This document shows, piece after piece, positions 30,886-40,591 of a DNA stretch of 64,000 nt (position 1 is its first letter; every line of letters begins with the position of its first letter). The stretch lies in contig NZ_NESD01000002.1 in NCBI RefSeq assembly GCF_003063545.1, positions 558,001 through 622,000 on the forward strand, written 5' to 3'. The notes beneath the pieces were generated by a model. It saw nothing but the letters and a program-made list of their open reading frames with translations, was not told the DNA's origin and did no database searches. The stretch comes from Limnohabitans sp. Jir61 (lineage in GTDB: Bacteria; Pseudomonadota; Gammaproteobacteria; Burkholderiales; Burkholderiaceae_C). A program made the translations under genes and the position numbers.

Positions 30886-31557
30886 TTACAATCCAAGCTT
30901 ATTCATAAGCCGATTAAGAAACCTACGAATAGGCGTTTTATTTTTAATAAATGATACCGACGGAAGAAGTCTATCGATTTCGCTAGTTTTTTCAATAAAA
31001 AAAGGCCGATCAAATTCAACACCCTCAAAAAAAAGCTTTTTATTGGTTGCGCAGATATCATCCCAACCAAATTCGAGTGTTTTATGAAAGAATAAGGCTA
31101 CAGCAGAAAACTCATTGAAGTTAGTTTCAAATTTGGGCAGATATCTCAACACATTCCGTTCGAAATCAAACTTAACGAAATTTAAATGAACATCGAAGTC
31201 GTATAAATATTCGTAAGTGATCAAGGGATATTCCAGATATCCACGTCCAGAAGACACTCTAAATAACTCACCTAGGAAATAAACTGGATCAGGAACATGC
31301 TCAATTACGTGAGAGCAAATTACATAATCGAATTGATTATTTTCAAAAGGAAACCCCCCCCCATCATAATAATAGACAGGTCGGCCATTGAAATTAGCTT
31401 CGTTAACAATTCCGCCACGCTGAGAAATTTTATCTTGAACCGTATCAAAATTAAGCTCAAGAAATGCATTGCTTCTGGGATGAGGCGAGGCGCCCGGCCC
31501 GATTTCAAGTACCTTATCTTTAGGACGAATTGAATTTACTCTTTCAGGAAAAAACAT
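30886..31557 (-). CDS. Class I SAM-dependent methyltransferase
   Basis: VLEIGPGASPHPRSNAFLELNFD, DYVICSHVIEHVPDP; start at MFFPERVN immediately after upstream stop. Confidence 0.85.
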   Translation of the reverse strand: MFFPERVNSIRPKDKVLEIGPGASPHPRSNAFLELNFDTVQDKISQRGGIVNEANFNGRPVYYYDGGGFPFENNQFDYVICSHVIEHVPDPVYFLGELFRVSSGRGYLEYPLITYEYLYDFDVHLNFVKFDFERNVLRYLPKFETNFNEFSAVALFFHKTLEFGWDDICATNKKLFFEGVEFDRPFFIEKTSEIDRLLPSVSFIKNKTPIRRFLNRLMNKLGL

Positions 31558-31558
31558 T

Positions 31559-32278
31559 TCAATCCTCTTGACGCTTGATAGCAATGCAGTGCCAGCCAAA
31601 ACAAGCAACATCCGATGCTGATTGAGATTTGCCACGTAACATGAAATATACAAAAGCAACACCAGCAACTAGATAAGCCAACGGCCAGCACCTGTCACCA
31701 TAGCGCTTCGCCATTACTGGCAGCCTTAGGATTTCTTGCTTAGCATAAGAGAACCAATCACCGTTTGAAGTCAACTCTTGAATCTCAAAACTTCGTGATG
31801 GAAGATGATATTCATACCAGTAGCGGCTATATCCGGTTGCGTAATGATAGGGGGCAAAATGAACTAAAGATGCAAAAGGAGCGGTAATAATCAGTTTGCC
31901 GCCTGGTTTGAGAAGGCGCCGAAATTCATCCAAGGCCTTGAGCGCGCAAGGCAAATGCTCAAATACCTCGCTGCACAGAATTACATCAAATGAGGCGTCT
32001 GATTCTGGAATATTCACAATATCACAGACCAAGTCAATCTTGCTGGTGTCCCAAGCACCAGTTTGCAAACCCAGTTCGTCCCCAATACCCTCATATTGAC
32101 ACACATCTTGCGAAACATTGGCAAGATGGTTGCATAGTGGTTTATTCCTTAGCTCACCCGCCCCTGCGTCAAGTATGCGTGCACCTGCCGGGATGGCTGC
32201 CAGTGTCTGCTCAAGCCACTTATTGCGCATGTCTTCATTGATGCTAAGTCCCGCGACTTTCCTTACTATTTTTATCAT
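31559..32278 (-). CDS. Class I SAM-dependent methyltransferase
   Basis: RILDAGAGELRNKPLCNHL, FDVILCSEVFEHLPCALKALDEFRRLLKPGGKLIITAPF. Confidence 0.9.
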   Translation of the reverse strand: MIKIVRKVAGLSINEDMRNKWLEQTLAAIPAGARILDAGAGELRNKPLCNHLANVSQDVCQYEGIGDELGLQTGAWDTSKIDLVCDIVNIPESDASFDVILCSEVFEHLPCALKALDEFRRLLKPGGKLIITAPFASLVHFAPYHYATGYSRYWYEYHLPSRSFEIQELTSNGDWFSYAKQEILRLPVMAKRYGDRCWPLAYLVAGVAFVYFMLRGKSQSASDVACFGWHCIAIKRQED

Positions 32279-32288
32279 TTATGCTGTC

Positions 32289-33065
32289 TCATTCTTTGAT
32301 AAATGTAAATATACCTAATGCATAACGCAACTTGGACAAGTCCGTCATATCCTGCTTAGGATTTGAGGCATGCACAAGCGTACGACTTGGATCTACCCAA
32401 GAAAACTTACTTAGTACTAGTCCATGAACTGCGGCAAGCTTCACCAAAGAAAGTGGATCAAATATTCGATGTGCATTAAATTCCACGCGCTCCTGACCAA
32501 TAGGAACAGAAAGATAAAATACTCCTCCACGCTTCAGTATCTTAGCCATGTTACCCAATCCGGCCACATATCCATTAGGGTCTATCGGATCACCATAACG
32601 ACCCAAACCGAAATGCTCTAAAGCATGTAAACAGGATAGAGAATCACAATACTCAATAAGCGAATCTTCTGGACTCATAAGATTTGCCTGCCTAAATATG
32701 ACCCCCTGAATTTTAGAGGTAATAGGGCGAATATCAAATACTTCTATATCTCTGAAGCTAGCCACATGCGCGACAAAACCATCAATGCGAGAACCGACAT
32801 CCACATGCTTAATAGGATTTGCATAATTAATCTCTTTAGCCACATACAGATCCTGCCAAAAATACTCATCCTTGGTGGATCCACCTTCGTCATACCAATC
32901 AAACAAACAAGGACGGAACTTGAGATTCCCCTTGTAATTCTTACGAAAACGAATCCATCCAACTATGTAGCGCGGAATACCTCTGCATGACCTCACCATT
33001 CGCCTAGGATCAAAGCCGAACTGCGCACTGACAATCCAATAAATTTTCTTAATTATTTCATTCAT
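32289..33065 (-). CDS. DUF268-like protein (methyltransferase-fold)
   Basis: HVDVGSRIDGFVAHVASF, LSCLHALEHFGLGRYGDPIDPNGY, KRGGVFYLSVPIGQERVEFNAHRIFDP. Confidence 0.75.
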   Translation of the reverse strand: MNEIIKKIYWIVSAQFGFDPRRMVRSCRGIPRYIVGWIRFRKNYKGNLKFRPCLFDWYDEGGSTKDEYFWQDLYVAKEINYANPIKHVDVGSRIDGFVAHVASFRDIEVFDIRPITSKIQGVIFRQANLMSPEDSLIEYCDSLSCLHALEHFGLGRYGDPIDPNGYVAGLGNMAKILKRGGVFYLSVPIGQERVEFNAHRIFDPLSLVKLAAVHGLVLSKFSWVDPSRTLVHASNPKQDMTDLSKLRYALGIFTFIKE

Positions 33066-34329
33066 CTGTTTTTTTTAGCCATTCTAAGCTGATTAAAAGT
33101 CCAATAAAATTGATCGACAACCACCCAAAGGTTGCGCCGATTGGCCCTTGCCACGCGACAAGGGGCGGGATCAAAAGAACTGAGAGCACCAGAGCTAGAG
33201 TATTTACTAGAAGCATCCGGTGAATTCTTTTCTTCACAATCCAGTTCAAATATCCAACATTGTAAAGGTAGTTGCAGCAGGTGCCCACCAGCAAGACAGT
33301 CAGCAATGGATAGATTACCTCTGCCGCCTGCGGGTTTCTTAGCCAAATAGTAAGCAACCATTTACCGACAAGTAGAAAAATCACGATTACCAAGCTAGTC
33401 ATTACCAAAATAAATATCGACAACTTAACGTAAAGCGCACGCAAAGCAATAGGCGCTGCTCTCAATAGAATCGCACGTGGCATTACCGCTTGAACCAAGG
33501 GGCCAATCAATTGCAACAGTCCCGCTGCGACTGTAGCGGCGACAGTGTAATAACCAAATTGTTCAATACTCACCATCCGACTAAGAATGATCTTGTCCAT
33601 TTGTACTGTAAGTGCACCAAGCAACGCAACCCCTGACATGCTTGCAATCACTCGCCACACCTCTTGAAACTCTTGTTTATCCCATATAACCTGTCCGCGC
33701 TTTACACCCAGAACTCTCCACGCAAGATTGCACCGTATCAATGTTTCCAGAAGTGCAGCGCATGCATGCCAAATGATATACGCAGAAAATGTTGGCCATA
33801 AAAATACAACGATTACGCCGCCGAAATGCCTTATCAAGGTTCCACCCGAAATAACAGCATTCAGAGCAACTTGCGCCTGAGCCCCGACCAGCAAACTGCG
33901 ATAGATTGACCCTGGAAACTGGGCTGCAAAGATGGCGGCTGCTCCATAAATTGCATTCCTACCAGTTGCAACTGGCAGCCCTTCTAAATTTAACCAATGG
34001 CTTGCAAAAGTGTCAGCAAACACCGCCCCGCCCACACCCACAAAAAACGCAATGCCCCAGTATATTCGTTCGAAACCAAAAAGCAGCGACGCAGCTCTGT
34101 CTCGCCCCTGATCAGTGGCGTTAAAACGAAGAGAAATCTCACGCACCAGTGCTTGACCCATGCCAGCATCCAGCATACCAAGGACCGCTTGCAACATTGC
34201 AATAAATCCGATCAAGCCAAACTGCTTGGAGCCGAGCTCCGAAAGATACCAAGGTAAAGCAAGAATTGGCGCCAACACTGCGACACCTGTTCCGATGTAA
34301 TTCGCAATAATATTTCTTTTAATTGACAT
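33058..34329 (-). CDS. Oligosaccharide flippase, Wzx-like
   Basis: Multi-TM; MSIKRNIIANYIGTGVAVLAPILALPWYLSELGSKQFGLIGFI, polysaccharide synthase family start. Confidence 0.85.
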   Translation of the reverse strand: MSIKRNIIANYIGTGVAVLAPILALPWYLSELGSKQFGLIGFIAMLQAVLGMLDAGMGQALVREISLRFNATDQGRDRAASLLFGFERIYWGIAFFVGVGGAVFADTFASHWLNLEGLPVATGRNAIYGAAAIFAAQFPGSIYRSLLVGAQAQVALNAVISGGTLIRHFGGVIVVFLWPTFSAYIIWHACAALLETLIRCNLAWRVLGVKRGQVIWDKQEFQEVWRVIASMSGVALLGALTVQMDKIILSRMVSIEQFGYYTVAATVAAGLLQLIGPLVQAVMPRAILLRAAPIALRALYVKLSIFILVMTSLVIVIFLLVGKWLLTIWLRNPQAAEVIYPLLTVLLVGTCCNYLYNVGYLNWIVKKRIHRMLLVNTLALVLSVLLIPPLVAWQGPIGATFGWLSINFIGLLISLEWLKKTDE

Positions 34330-34974
34330 TGTTTACTTAGCAATTCCCACTTAATAAATTACTACAAGTTGGCTCCGTCTTTTAATAAAATATTTGAAAG
34401 GCTTGCTCTTTAAATATCGAGCTATAGTTGGGTATTTTGATTATGTTGAATCATTAGAGCTACATGTATGCTTTAATTTTACCGACTATAAATTCTGTTG
34501 TAAAACTCTTTAAAGTTAAAAAAGCGCTTTGGTACATCTGGACTACCACCCGTGCTGTTGATGCGTAATCAGTTTTGTATTTGAATTCGATAACGGATGT
34601 GTATTCAAGAAAATAGTTTGACACGGATCCAAGTTCGTTTTCAGACCTCGCATAAGGTTAGAGTGCGCGATGCTTGTTGGCACGTTCAATCATTACTTGA
34701 TTCTGCAGTTTAACTAGGCATCTCGACTATCAGCTAAATTCGCCTTAAGCTGCCAAACTATCAAGCAATTCATACGAAGCACAGTTTGACGTGTTCAATG
34801 AAAGATGACTACTACTTTTAGCAACACATACTGAAGGAACGGATGAATGGAATCATAGGCAGGTTGCAATTTCAAAAATTTGAAATGTATTGCTCGCCGA
34901 CTGTACGAATAAGCGGCCCCCTTCAGTCAAGCCTGAAGTGCTGGGCCTCCTGGCTTGTTAGCCGATGTCTATTG

Positions 34975-35450
34975 AGTGTCGGGTTGGTGACATGCCAGTT
35001 TTAAACTGACCGCCACTGCTTCCTCATCCAACTGAGCGCCGAAGCTATCAACCACGTACAGGGTAATCGCTTGTTTGTTTTTATGTGGCAACAGCAACAT
35101 CTCCTGCGGGATGAGTTCGATTTTGAAACTCTGACGAAAAACCTTCCTTACCCCCAAAGGTCTTCAGACGCACACCTGCAGCGGCGAGTGCGTCCATTTC
35201 TTTTTAAAGGTAATAAACAAACAGCTCCATTAAGGTGAACACCTCGCCTACAGGGCGGCCCCAGTTTTGTCACTGCGGAAAAAGTGCGTAATGCTCTTAA
35301 TACCTATCTTGGCGCAATGCTCAACTAGCGCTTTAAGCCCGCCCAGCCCTCAGCATGCCCCACAGGGCGAGGCATTTGACGCGCTTCCGCCCAACAACTA
35401 TTTCCTTCTATGATGATGATGATGATGATGATGGCAATATGTTGAGGCCA
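34975..35450 (-). pseudogene. Degenerate undecaprenyl-diphosphate synthase (uppS relic)
   Basis: Collinear nucleotide similarity to the intact uppS at 37695-38477 (e.g. AGCATGCCCCACAGGGCGAGGCATTTGACGCGCTTCCGCCCAAC vs GGCATGCCCCACAGTTCTGGGCATGTGTCGCTTTTGCGCCCAAC; CGCACACCTGCAGCGGCGAG...TCCATTTCTTTTT vs CGTACGCCCGCAGCAGCCAAG...TCCATTTCTTTTT; peptide AITLYVVDSFGAQLD vs [15 protein letters not shown]); frameshifts and stops. Confidence 0.82.
35410..35433. repeat. (ATG)8 trinucleotide microsatellite inside uppS relic
   Basis: Direct reading; the aligned site in intact uppS has three ATG units. Confidence 0.95.
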
Positions 35451-35597
35451 TCTGACAAGAGTTTGTACGGACACGAACTTAATGAATAAATAAAGTGGGC
35501 ACGCTATAGGCCGTTAACAAAGCTTTCGTTTATCAGGTGCGTAGGGTTATCCACACTAGAGAGTACGATGCTAAATTGATTTTTTATCAACCCCCTT

Positions 35598-36731
35598 TTA
35601 CTCAACACTCACATTAAGGTTGTAACCATGCTTTTTTAGGAGTGCGTGTTTTTTGGCTTCTTCTAAATCAGTCGCCACCATCTCAGCACACATTTGCTGT
35701 ACGGTAATTTCTGGCGTCCAGCCCAGCTTGGCTTTGGCTTTAGATGGATCGCCCAGCAGAGTTTCGACCTCTGTGGGACGGAAGTATCGCGGGTCGATCT
35801 TGACCACCACATCACCCACATTGAGACAAGGGGCTTTATCACCCTTGATAGCGGCGACAGTAGCCGTCTCATCCACGCCTTTGCCTTCAAACTTCAATGT
35901 CACGCCCAGCTCCTCAGAGCTCCATTGGATGAACTGGCGCACGCTGTATTGCACGCCTGTGGCTATGACAAAGTCGTCGGCTTGTGGCTGCTGCAACATC
36001 ATCCATTGCATGCGCACATAATCTTTGGCATGACCCCAGTCGCGCAGCGCGTCTAGGTTGCCCATGTACAGGCATTGCTCTAAGCCTTGGGCGATGTTGG
36101 CTAAGCCACGGGTGATTTTTCGGGTGACGAAGGTTTCACCACGGCGTGGGCTTTCGTGGTTAAACAAAATGCCGTTACAAGCATACATGCCATAGGCTTC
36201 GCGGTAGTTGACGACGATCCAATACGCATACATCTTGGCCACGGCGTAGGGGCTGCGCGGGTAGAAAGGCGTGGTTTCTTTTTGCGGGATTTCTTGCACC
36301 AAGCCATACAGCTCTGAGGTGCTGGCTTGGTAAAAACGGGTTTTCTTTTCAAGGCCCAATATACGGATGGCCTCTAACAAGCGAAGGGTGCCAATGCCGT
36401 CCACATCGGCAGTGTATTCAGGGGACTCAAATGAGACAGCCACATGGCTTTGTGCGCCGAGGTTGTAGATTTCATCCGGCTGCGTTTCTTGCACGATTCG
36501 AATGAGGTTGCTGGTGTCACTCAGGTCACCATAGTGCAGCTTGAAGTTGGCGTGCTCAATGTGCGGGTCTTGGTAGATGTGGTCAATACGCTGGGTGTTG
36601 AACAACGATGCGCGACGCTTGATGCCGTGGACTATGTAGCCCTTCTCTAACAAAAACTCAGCAAGGTACGAACCGTCTTGGCCTGTGATGCCCGTAATGA
36701 GGGCTACTTTGGGTTGGTTTTGTTGGGTCAT
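35598..36731 (-). CDS. gmd: GDP-mannose 4,6-dehydratase
   Basis: [43 protein letters not shown]; start MTQQNQPK at 36731, not the 5'-extended ORF. Confidence 0.97.
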   Translation of the reverse strand: MTQQNQPKVALITGITGQDGSYLAEFLLEKGYIVHGIKRRASLFNTQRIDHIYQDPHIEHANFKLHYGDLSDTSNLIRIVQETQPDEIYNLGAQSHVAVSFESPEYTADVDGIGTLRLLEAIRILGLEKKTRFYQASTSELYGLVQEIPQKETTPFYPRSPYAVAKMYAYWIVVNYREAYGMYACNGILFNHESPRRGETFVTRKITRGLANIAQGLEQCLYMGNLDALRDWGHAKDYVRMQWMMLQQPQADDFVIATGVQYSVRQFIQWSSEELGVTLKFEGKGVDETATVAAIKGDKAPCLNVGDVVVKIDPRYFRPTEVETLLGDPSKAKAKLGWTPEITVQQMCAEMVATDLEEAKKHALLKKHGYNLNVSVE

Positions 36732-37693
36732 AGTTTGCTCACAAAGTCTTGATAGGCGGCAACAAGGCCATGTTGTAAATCCACCTTGGCTTGCCAGCCT
36801 AGGGCGTTGAGGCGCGAGCTGTCCATCCACTTGCGTGGGGCGCCGTCGGGCTTGGATGTATCGAATTCGATTTGGCCTTGGTAGCCCAAGGTTTGGGCGA
36901 TGGTGTGTGCCACTTCGGCAATGGTCACATCCGAGCCGCTGCCCACGTTGATGTGACTTTGCATGGGCGTGGTGTGTTGGTCGTAAGTGGCCTTGGGCAA
37001 CTGCATGACATGCACACTGGCCGCCGCCATGTCGTCTACATACAAAAACTCGCGGCGTGGTGTGCCTGTGCCCCAAATGGCTACGCTGTGCGTATTGGCC
37101 AGCTTAGCCTCGTGGAAGCGGCGAATGAGTGCAGGAATGACGTGGCTGTTTTCGGGGTGATAGTTGTCGCCCGGACCATACAGATTGGTGGGCATGACGC
37201 TGCGGTAGTCCACGCCGTGGCTAGCGCCATATTGGCGGTTGTAGCTCTCGCACAGTTTGATGCCGGCAATTTTGGCAATGGCGTAGGGCTCATTCGTTGG
37301 CTCTAGCGTGCCCGTAAGCAGGGCGTCTTCACGCATGGGTTGCTGCACCATGCGCGGGTAGATGCAGCTCGAGCCTAAGAACAAAAGCTTTTGCACACCA
37401 TTTTGAAATGCAGCCTCAATGACGTTGGCTTGCACCATGAGGTTTTGGTAAATGAAGTCGGCGGGGTAGGTGTTGTTGGCGTGGATGCCCCCCACTTTTG
37501 CTGCGGCTAAGTACACCTGCGAGGGCTTTTCTGCCGCGAAGAACTGATGCACGGCCAACTGATTGGTTAAATCTAGCTCAGCATGCGTGCGGGTCACGAT
37601 GTCTACTTGCCCTTGTTTTTCTAAGACCCGAACAATGGCAGAACCCACCATGCCTCGATGACCAGCGATGTAAATTTTTTCCATGCTACTCAT
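36728..37693 (-). CDS. fcl: GDP-L-fucose synthase
   Basis: [36 protein letters not shown]. Confidence 0.97.
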   Translation of the reverse strand: MSSMEKIYIAGHRGMVGSAIVRVLEKQGQVDIVTRTHAELDLTNQLAVHQFFAAEKPSQVYLAAAKVGGIHANNTYPADFIYQNLMVQANVIEAAFQNGVQKLLFLGSSCIYPRMVQQPMREDALLTGTLEPTNEPYAIAKIAGIKLCESYNRQYGASHGVDYRSVMPTNLYGPGDNYHPENSHVIPALIRRFHEAKLANTHSVAIWGTGTPRREFLYVDDMAAASVHVMQLPKATYDQHTTPMQSHINVGSGSDVTIAEVAHTIAQTLGYQGQIEFDTSKPDGAPRKWMDSSRLNALGWQAKVDLQHGLVAAYQDFVSKL

Positions 37694-37694
37694 T

Positions 37695-38477
37695 TCAATG
37701 ACTCACCTTGCCAAAGCGTCGTTCACGCGTTTTATACCAATGCAGCGCCTTGCTGATTTCAGCCTCATCAAATTCAGGCCACAGTGCATCAGAAAAATAC
37801 AACTCAGCATAGGCGGATTGCCACAACAAGAAGTTGCTGATGCGCTGCTCACCGCCTGTTCGGATGAGCAAATCTACATCAGGCATACCCTCTGTGCTGA
37901 GGTGCTGAGCCAATGCATCTTGCGACAGCTGTGACACATGCAGAGAAGGGTTGGCTTGCTGCCAGTTTTTGACGGCTTGAACTATGTCCCACTGACCGCC
38001 GTAGTTGGCAGCCACTGTTAAGGTGATGGCGTGGTTATGGGCTGTGGCCTCTTCTGTCGATTGGATTCGAGCTTGTAACTCAGCAGGAAAAGCCGAAATA
38101 TCGCCAATGACTTTGAGGCGTACGCCCGCAGCAGCCAAGCTTTCCATTTCTTTTTCGAGGTACTGCACAAACAACCCCATCAGTGTGGACACTTCGTCTT
38201 CAGGTCGTTTCCAGTTTTCGGTACTGAATGCAAACAAGGTGAGGTAGGGAATGCCTTGCTTGGCACAGAACTCCACCAAACTGCGAACGCCGGCAGCGCC
38301 TTTGGCATGCCCCACAGTTCTGGGCATGTGTCGCTTTTGCGCCCAACGCCCATTACCGTCCATGATGATGGCAATGTGCTCAGGTAAATTGGAAGAGTTA
38401 AATGTCACTAGATCAGAGCAAAAGTGGCGCAGACACGCTACCGCTTTTCGCGCTTTAGCAAAGTCTTCAATTATCAA
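37695..38477 (-). CDS. uppS: Undecaprenyl-diphosphate synthase-like cis-prenyltransferase
   Basis: [56 protein letters not shown]. Confidence 0.93.
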   Translation of the reverse strand: MIIEDFAKARKAVACLRHFCSDLVTFNSSNLPEHIAIIMDGNGRWAQKRHMPRTVGHAKGAAGVRSLVEFCAKQGIPYLTLFAFSTENWKRPEDEVSTLMGLFVQYLEKEMESLAAAGVRLKVIGDISAFPAELQARIQSTEEATAHNHAITLTVAANYGGQWDIVQAVKNWQQANPSLHVSQLSQDALAQHLSTEGMPDVDLLIRTGGEQRISNFLLWQSAYAELYFSDALWPEFDEAEISKALHWYKTRERRFGKVSH

Positions 38478-38518
38478 CTACGACAAATATGTCGAAGTAG
38501 ATAAAAAGTAGACTTACA

Positions 38519-39970
38519 CTATCCTCTACCGTAGGTATCTTCAAAACGCACGATGTCGTCTTCACCCAAATAGCTGCCTGTTTGCACTTCAATGATTTCC
38601 AGCGGAATGCTGCCAGGATTGGCCAAGCGGTGAACTTCGCCTAGAGGGATGTAGATGGATTGGTTTTCACCCAACAAGGTGACTTTGTCGCCACACATCA
38701 CCTCAGCCGTGCCCTTCACCACAATCCAATGCTCAGCGCGGTGATGATGCTTTTGCAAGCTCAGGCTTGCACCGGGTTTAACTTGGATGCGTTTGACTTT
38801 GAATCGTTCGGCCTCATCAATGCTGTCGTACCAGCCCCAAGGGCGGTGCACTTTGCGGTGTAAGGATAGCTCTTCGCGCTTGTTAGCTTCGAGTTGCTGC
38901 ACAAGCTTTTTGACGTTTTGGCTTTGTGAGCGATCGGCCACCAGCACGGCATCGGCCGTTTCCACCACGATAAGGTTGCTCACTCCCACTGCGCCCACCA
39001 GGCGGCTGCTGGCGTGAATGAAGGTATTGGATGTATCGACCAACAAAGCGTCGCCTTGCACCACATTGCCTTGGGCGTCTTGGTGGCCGTCTTGGTTGAC
39101 CTGCCAAACGGCATCCCAGGCGCCTAGGTCGTTCCAGCCCGCGTCTAAGGGCACCATGTGGATCGGGTAGCTAGAACTTGGGCACTTTTCCATGACAGCG
39201 TAGTCGACCGACTCAGACGGCACTTGGATGAAGGCCTCTTTGTTAGGGCGAATGAAAGGTGTGTCGATGGTTTTACATTGCCACGCCACTTGTGTAGCCT
39301 TAGCGATATCAGGGCGAAAGTGCTGCAACGCTTTGAGCCATGTGCTGGCACGCAGCACAAACATGCCGCTATTCCACGTGTGTTGGCCGCCAGACAAATA
39401 GGCTTTGGCCACTTCTAAGCTGGGCTTTTCGGCAAACTGGGCTACGGTGTATTCACCATGCGTGCCCGCTGCACCCCACTGCTGGATGTAGCCATAGCCC
39501 GTTTCGGGCTTATCAGGGGTGATGCCCAAGATGACGATGCTGCCATCTGCTGCGATACGAATGCTTTGTTGCAGCGCATGTTGAAACGCCACTGGGTTTT
39601 GCACGGTTTGGTCGGCGGGTGTGACGACCAGAATTGGGTCTTGCCCATCTTCGGTCGCTTGTAGTGCCGCTAAGGTGAGAGCGGGCGCCGTGTTGCGGCC
39701 TGTGGGCTCTAGCAACAAAGTGGCATCCACACCTTTGATTTCGCGCAGTTGCTCAAGTGACAAAAAACGATGTTCTTCGTTGGTCACAACCAAAGTGCGG
39801 CCCACTGTGATGTCTGCCGCACCCAGTTGGTTCACGCGCTCAACCGCTTGCTGAAACAAGCTGGTGGTGCCCGACAAAACCAAAAACTGTTTTGGAAAAC
39901 CCGCACGAGACAGGGGCCACAGGCGCGTGCCAGAACCGCCGCAAAGAATGACTGGTACTACTTGATGCAT
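38519..39970 (-). CDS. manC: Mannose-1-phosphate guanylyltransferase/mannose-6-phosphate isomerase
   Basis: PVILCGGSGTRLWPLSRAGFPKQFL; C-terminal cupin VHRPWGWYDSID, LSLQKHHHRAEHWIVV. Confidence 0.95.
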   Translation of the reverse strand: MHQVVPVILCGGSGTRLWPLSRAGFPKQFLVLSGTTSLFQQAVERVNQLGAADITVGRTLVVTNEEHRFLSLEQLREIKGVDATLLLEPTGRNTAPALTLAALQATEDGQDPILVVTPADQTVQNPVAFQHALQQSIRIAADGSIVILGITPDKPETGYGYIQQWGAAGTHGEYTVAQFAEKPSLEVAKAYLSGGQHTWNSGMFVLRASTWLKALQHFRPDIAKATQVAWQCKTIDTPFIRPNKEAFIQVPSESVDYAVMEKCPSSSYPIHMVPLDAGWNDLGAWDAVWQVNQDGHQDAQGNVVQGDALLVDTSNTFIHASSRLVGAVGVSNLIVVETADAVLVADRSQSQNVKKLVQQLEANKREELSLHRKVHRPWGWYDSIDEAERFKVKRIQVKPGASLSLQKHHHRAEHWIVVKGTAEVMCGDKVTLLGENQSIYIPLGEVHRLANPGSIPLEIIEVQTGSYLGEDDIVRFEDTYGRG

Positions 39971-39991
39971 TTGAGAATTATCGCTGTGAAG

Positions 39992-40501
39992 CTAGACCAC
40001 GCGCAGGCTCTCGACCGCCATGCGCAGCTTTTGTGGCTGCCCAAGCAAATCAACCAACACAAAGGCTCGAGTTTCGCCATCGTGGGCGATGTATTTGCCC
40101 TCTAAGCCTTGCAGGGGGCCGCTGGCGACTTGCACGCTGTCGCCGGGGGCGAACATGCGCTCTAGGGTTTCGGGCGGGGCCTCTTTTAAGAATGCAATGA
40201 ACTCATGGGGCACTTTGGCGGGCTGCGGACCAAAGCTGACCAGCTTGCTCACACCCAAGGTGGAACGGATGGGGCCCCAGTTTTGGGTTTGGTCGTCGAG
40301 CTGAATGAACAGATAACGGCTGAACATGGGCTCGGTGATGGTCTGCACTTTTTGGTTGCGCAGCTTTTGCACCTGCATGGTGGGCAAGAAGCAGTTGAAA
40401 CCTTGGTTTTGCAAGTTTTCAAGGGCTCGGGCTTCTTGACGGGGCTTGGTGTGCACCACATACCAAGCTTGGTGGTTTGTCTCGGGTTTTTCGCTACTCA
40501 T
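39992..40501 (-). CDS. rfaH: RfaH/NusG-family transcription antiterminator
   Basis: WYVVHTKPRQEARALENLQNQGFNCFLPTMQV, MFSRYLFIQLD, KOW-like C-terminus. Confidence 0.85.
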   Translation of the reverse strand: MSSEKPETNHQAWYVVHTKPRQEARALENLQNQGFNCFLPTMQVQKLRNQKVQTITEPMFSRYLFIQLDDQTQNWGPIRSTLGVSKLVSFGPQPAKVPHEFIAFLKEAPPETLERMFAPGDSVQVASGPLQGLEGKYIAHDGETRAFVLVDLLGQPQKLRMAVESLRVV

Positions 40502-40591
40502 TGTTAGAGAAGTCTAACTAAACTTCATATGGTGTTTGGCTGCACTCGGCGTTAAAGTGCGGTTTTATGTTTTGTTTGAAAGTGTGCCCAC

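Noticed and set aside
35598-37076. 492-aa version of gmd with a 115-aa N-terminal extension
   Set aside because: The extension overlaps fcl antisense-like composition and has no Gmd similarity; [22 protein letters not shown] at 36731 is the proper start
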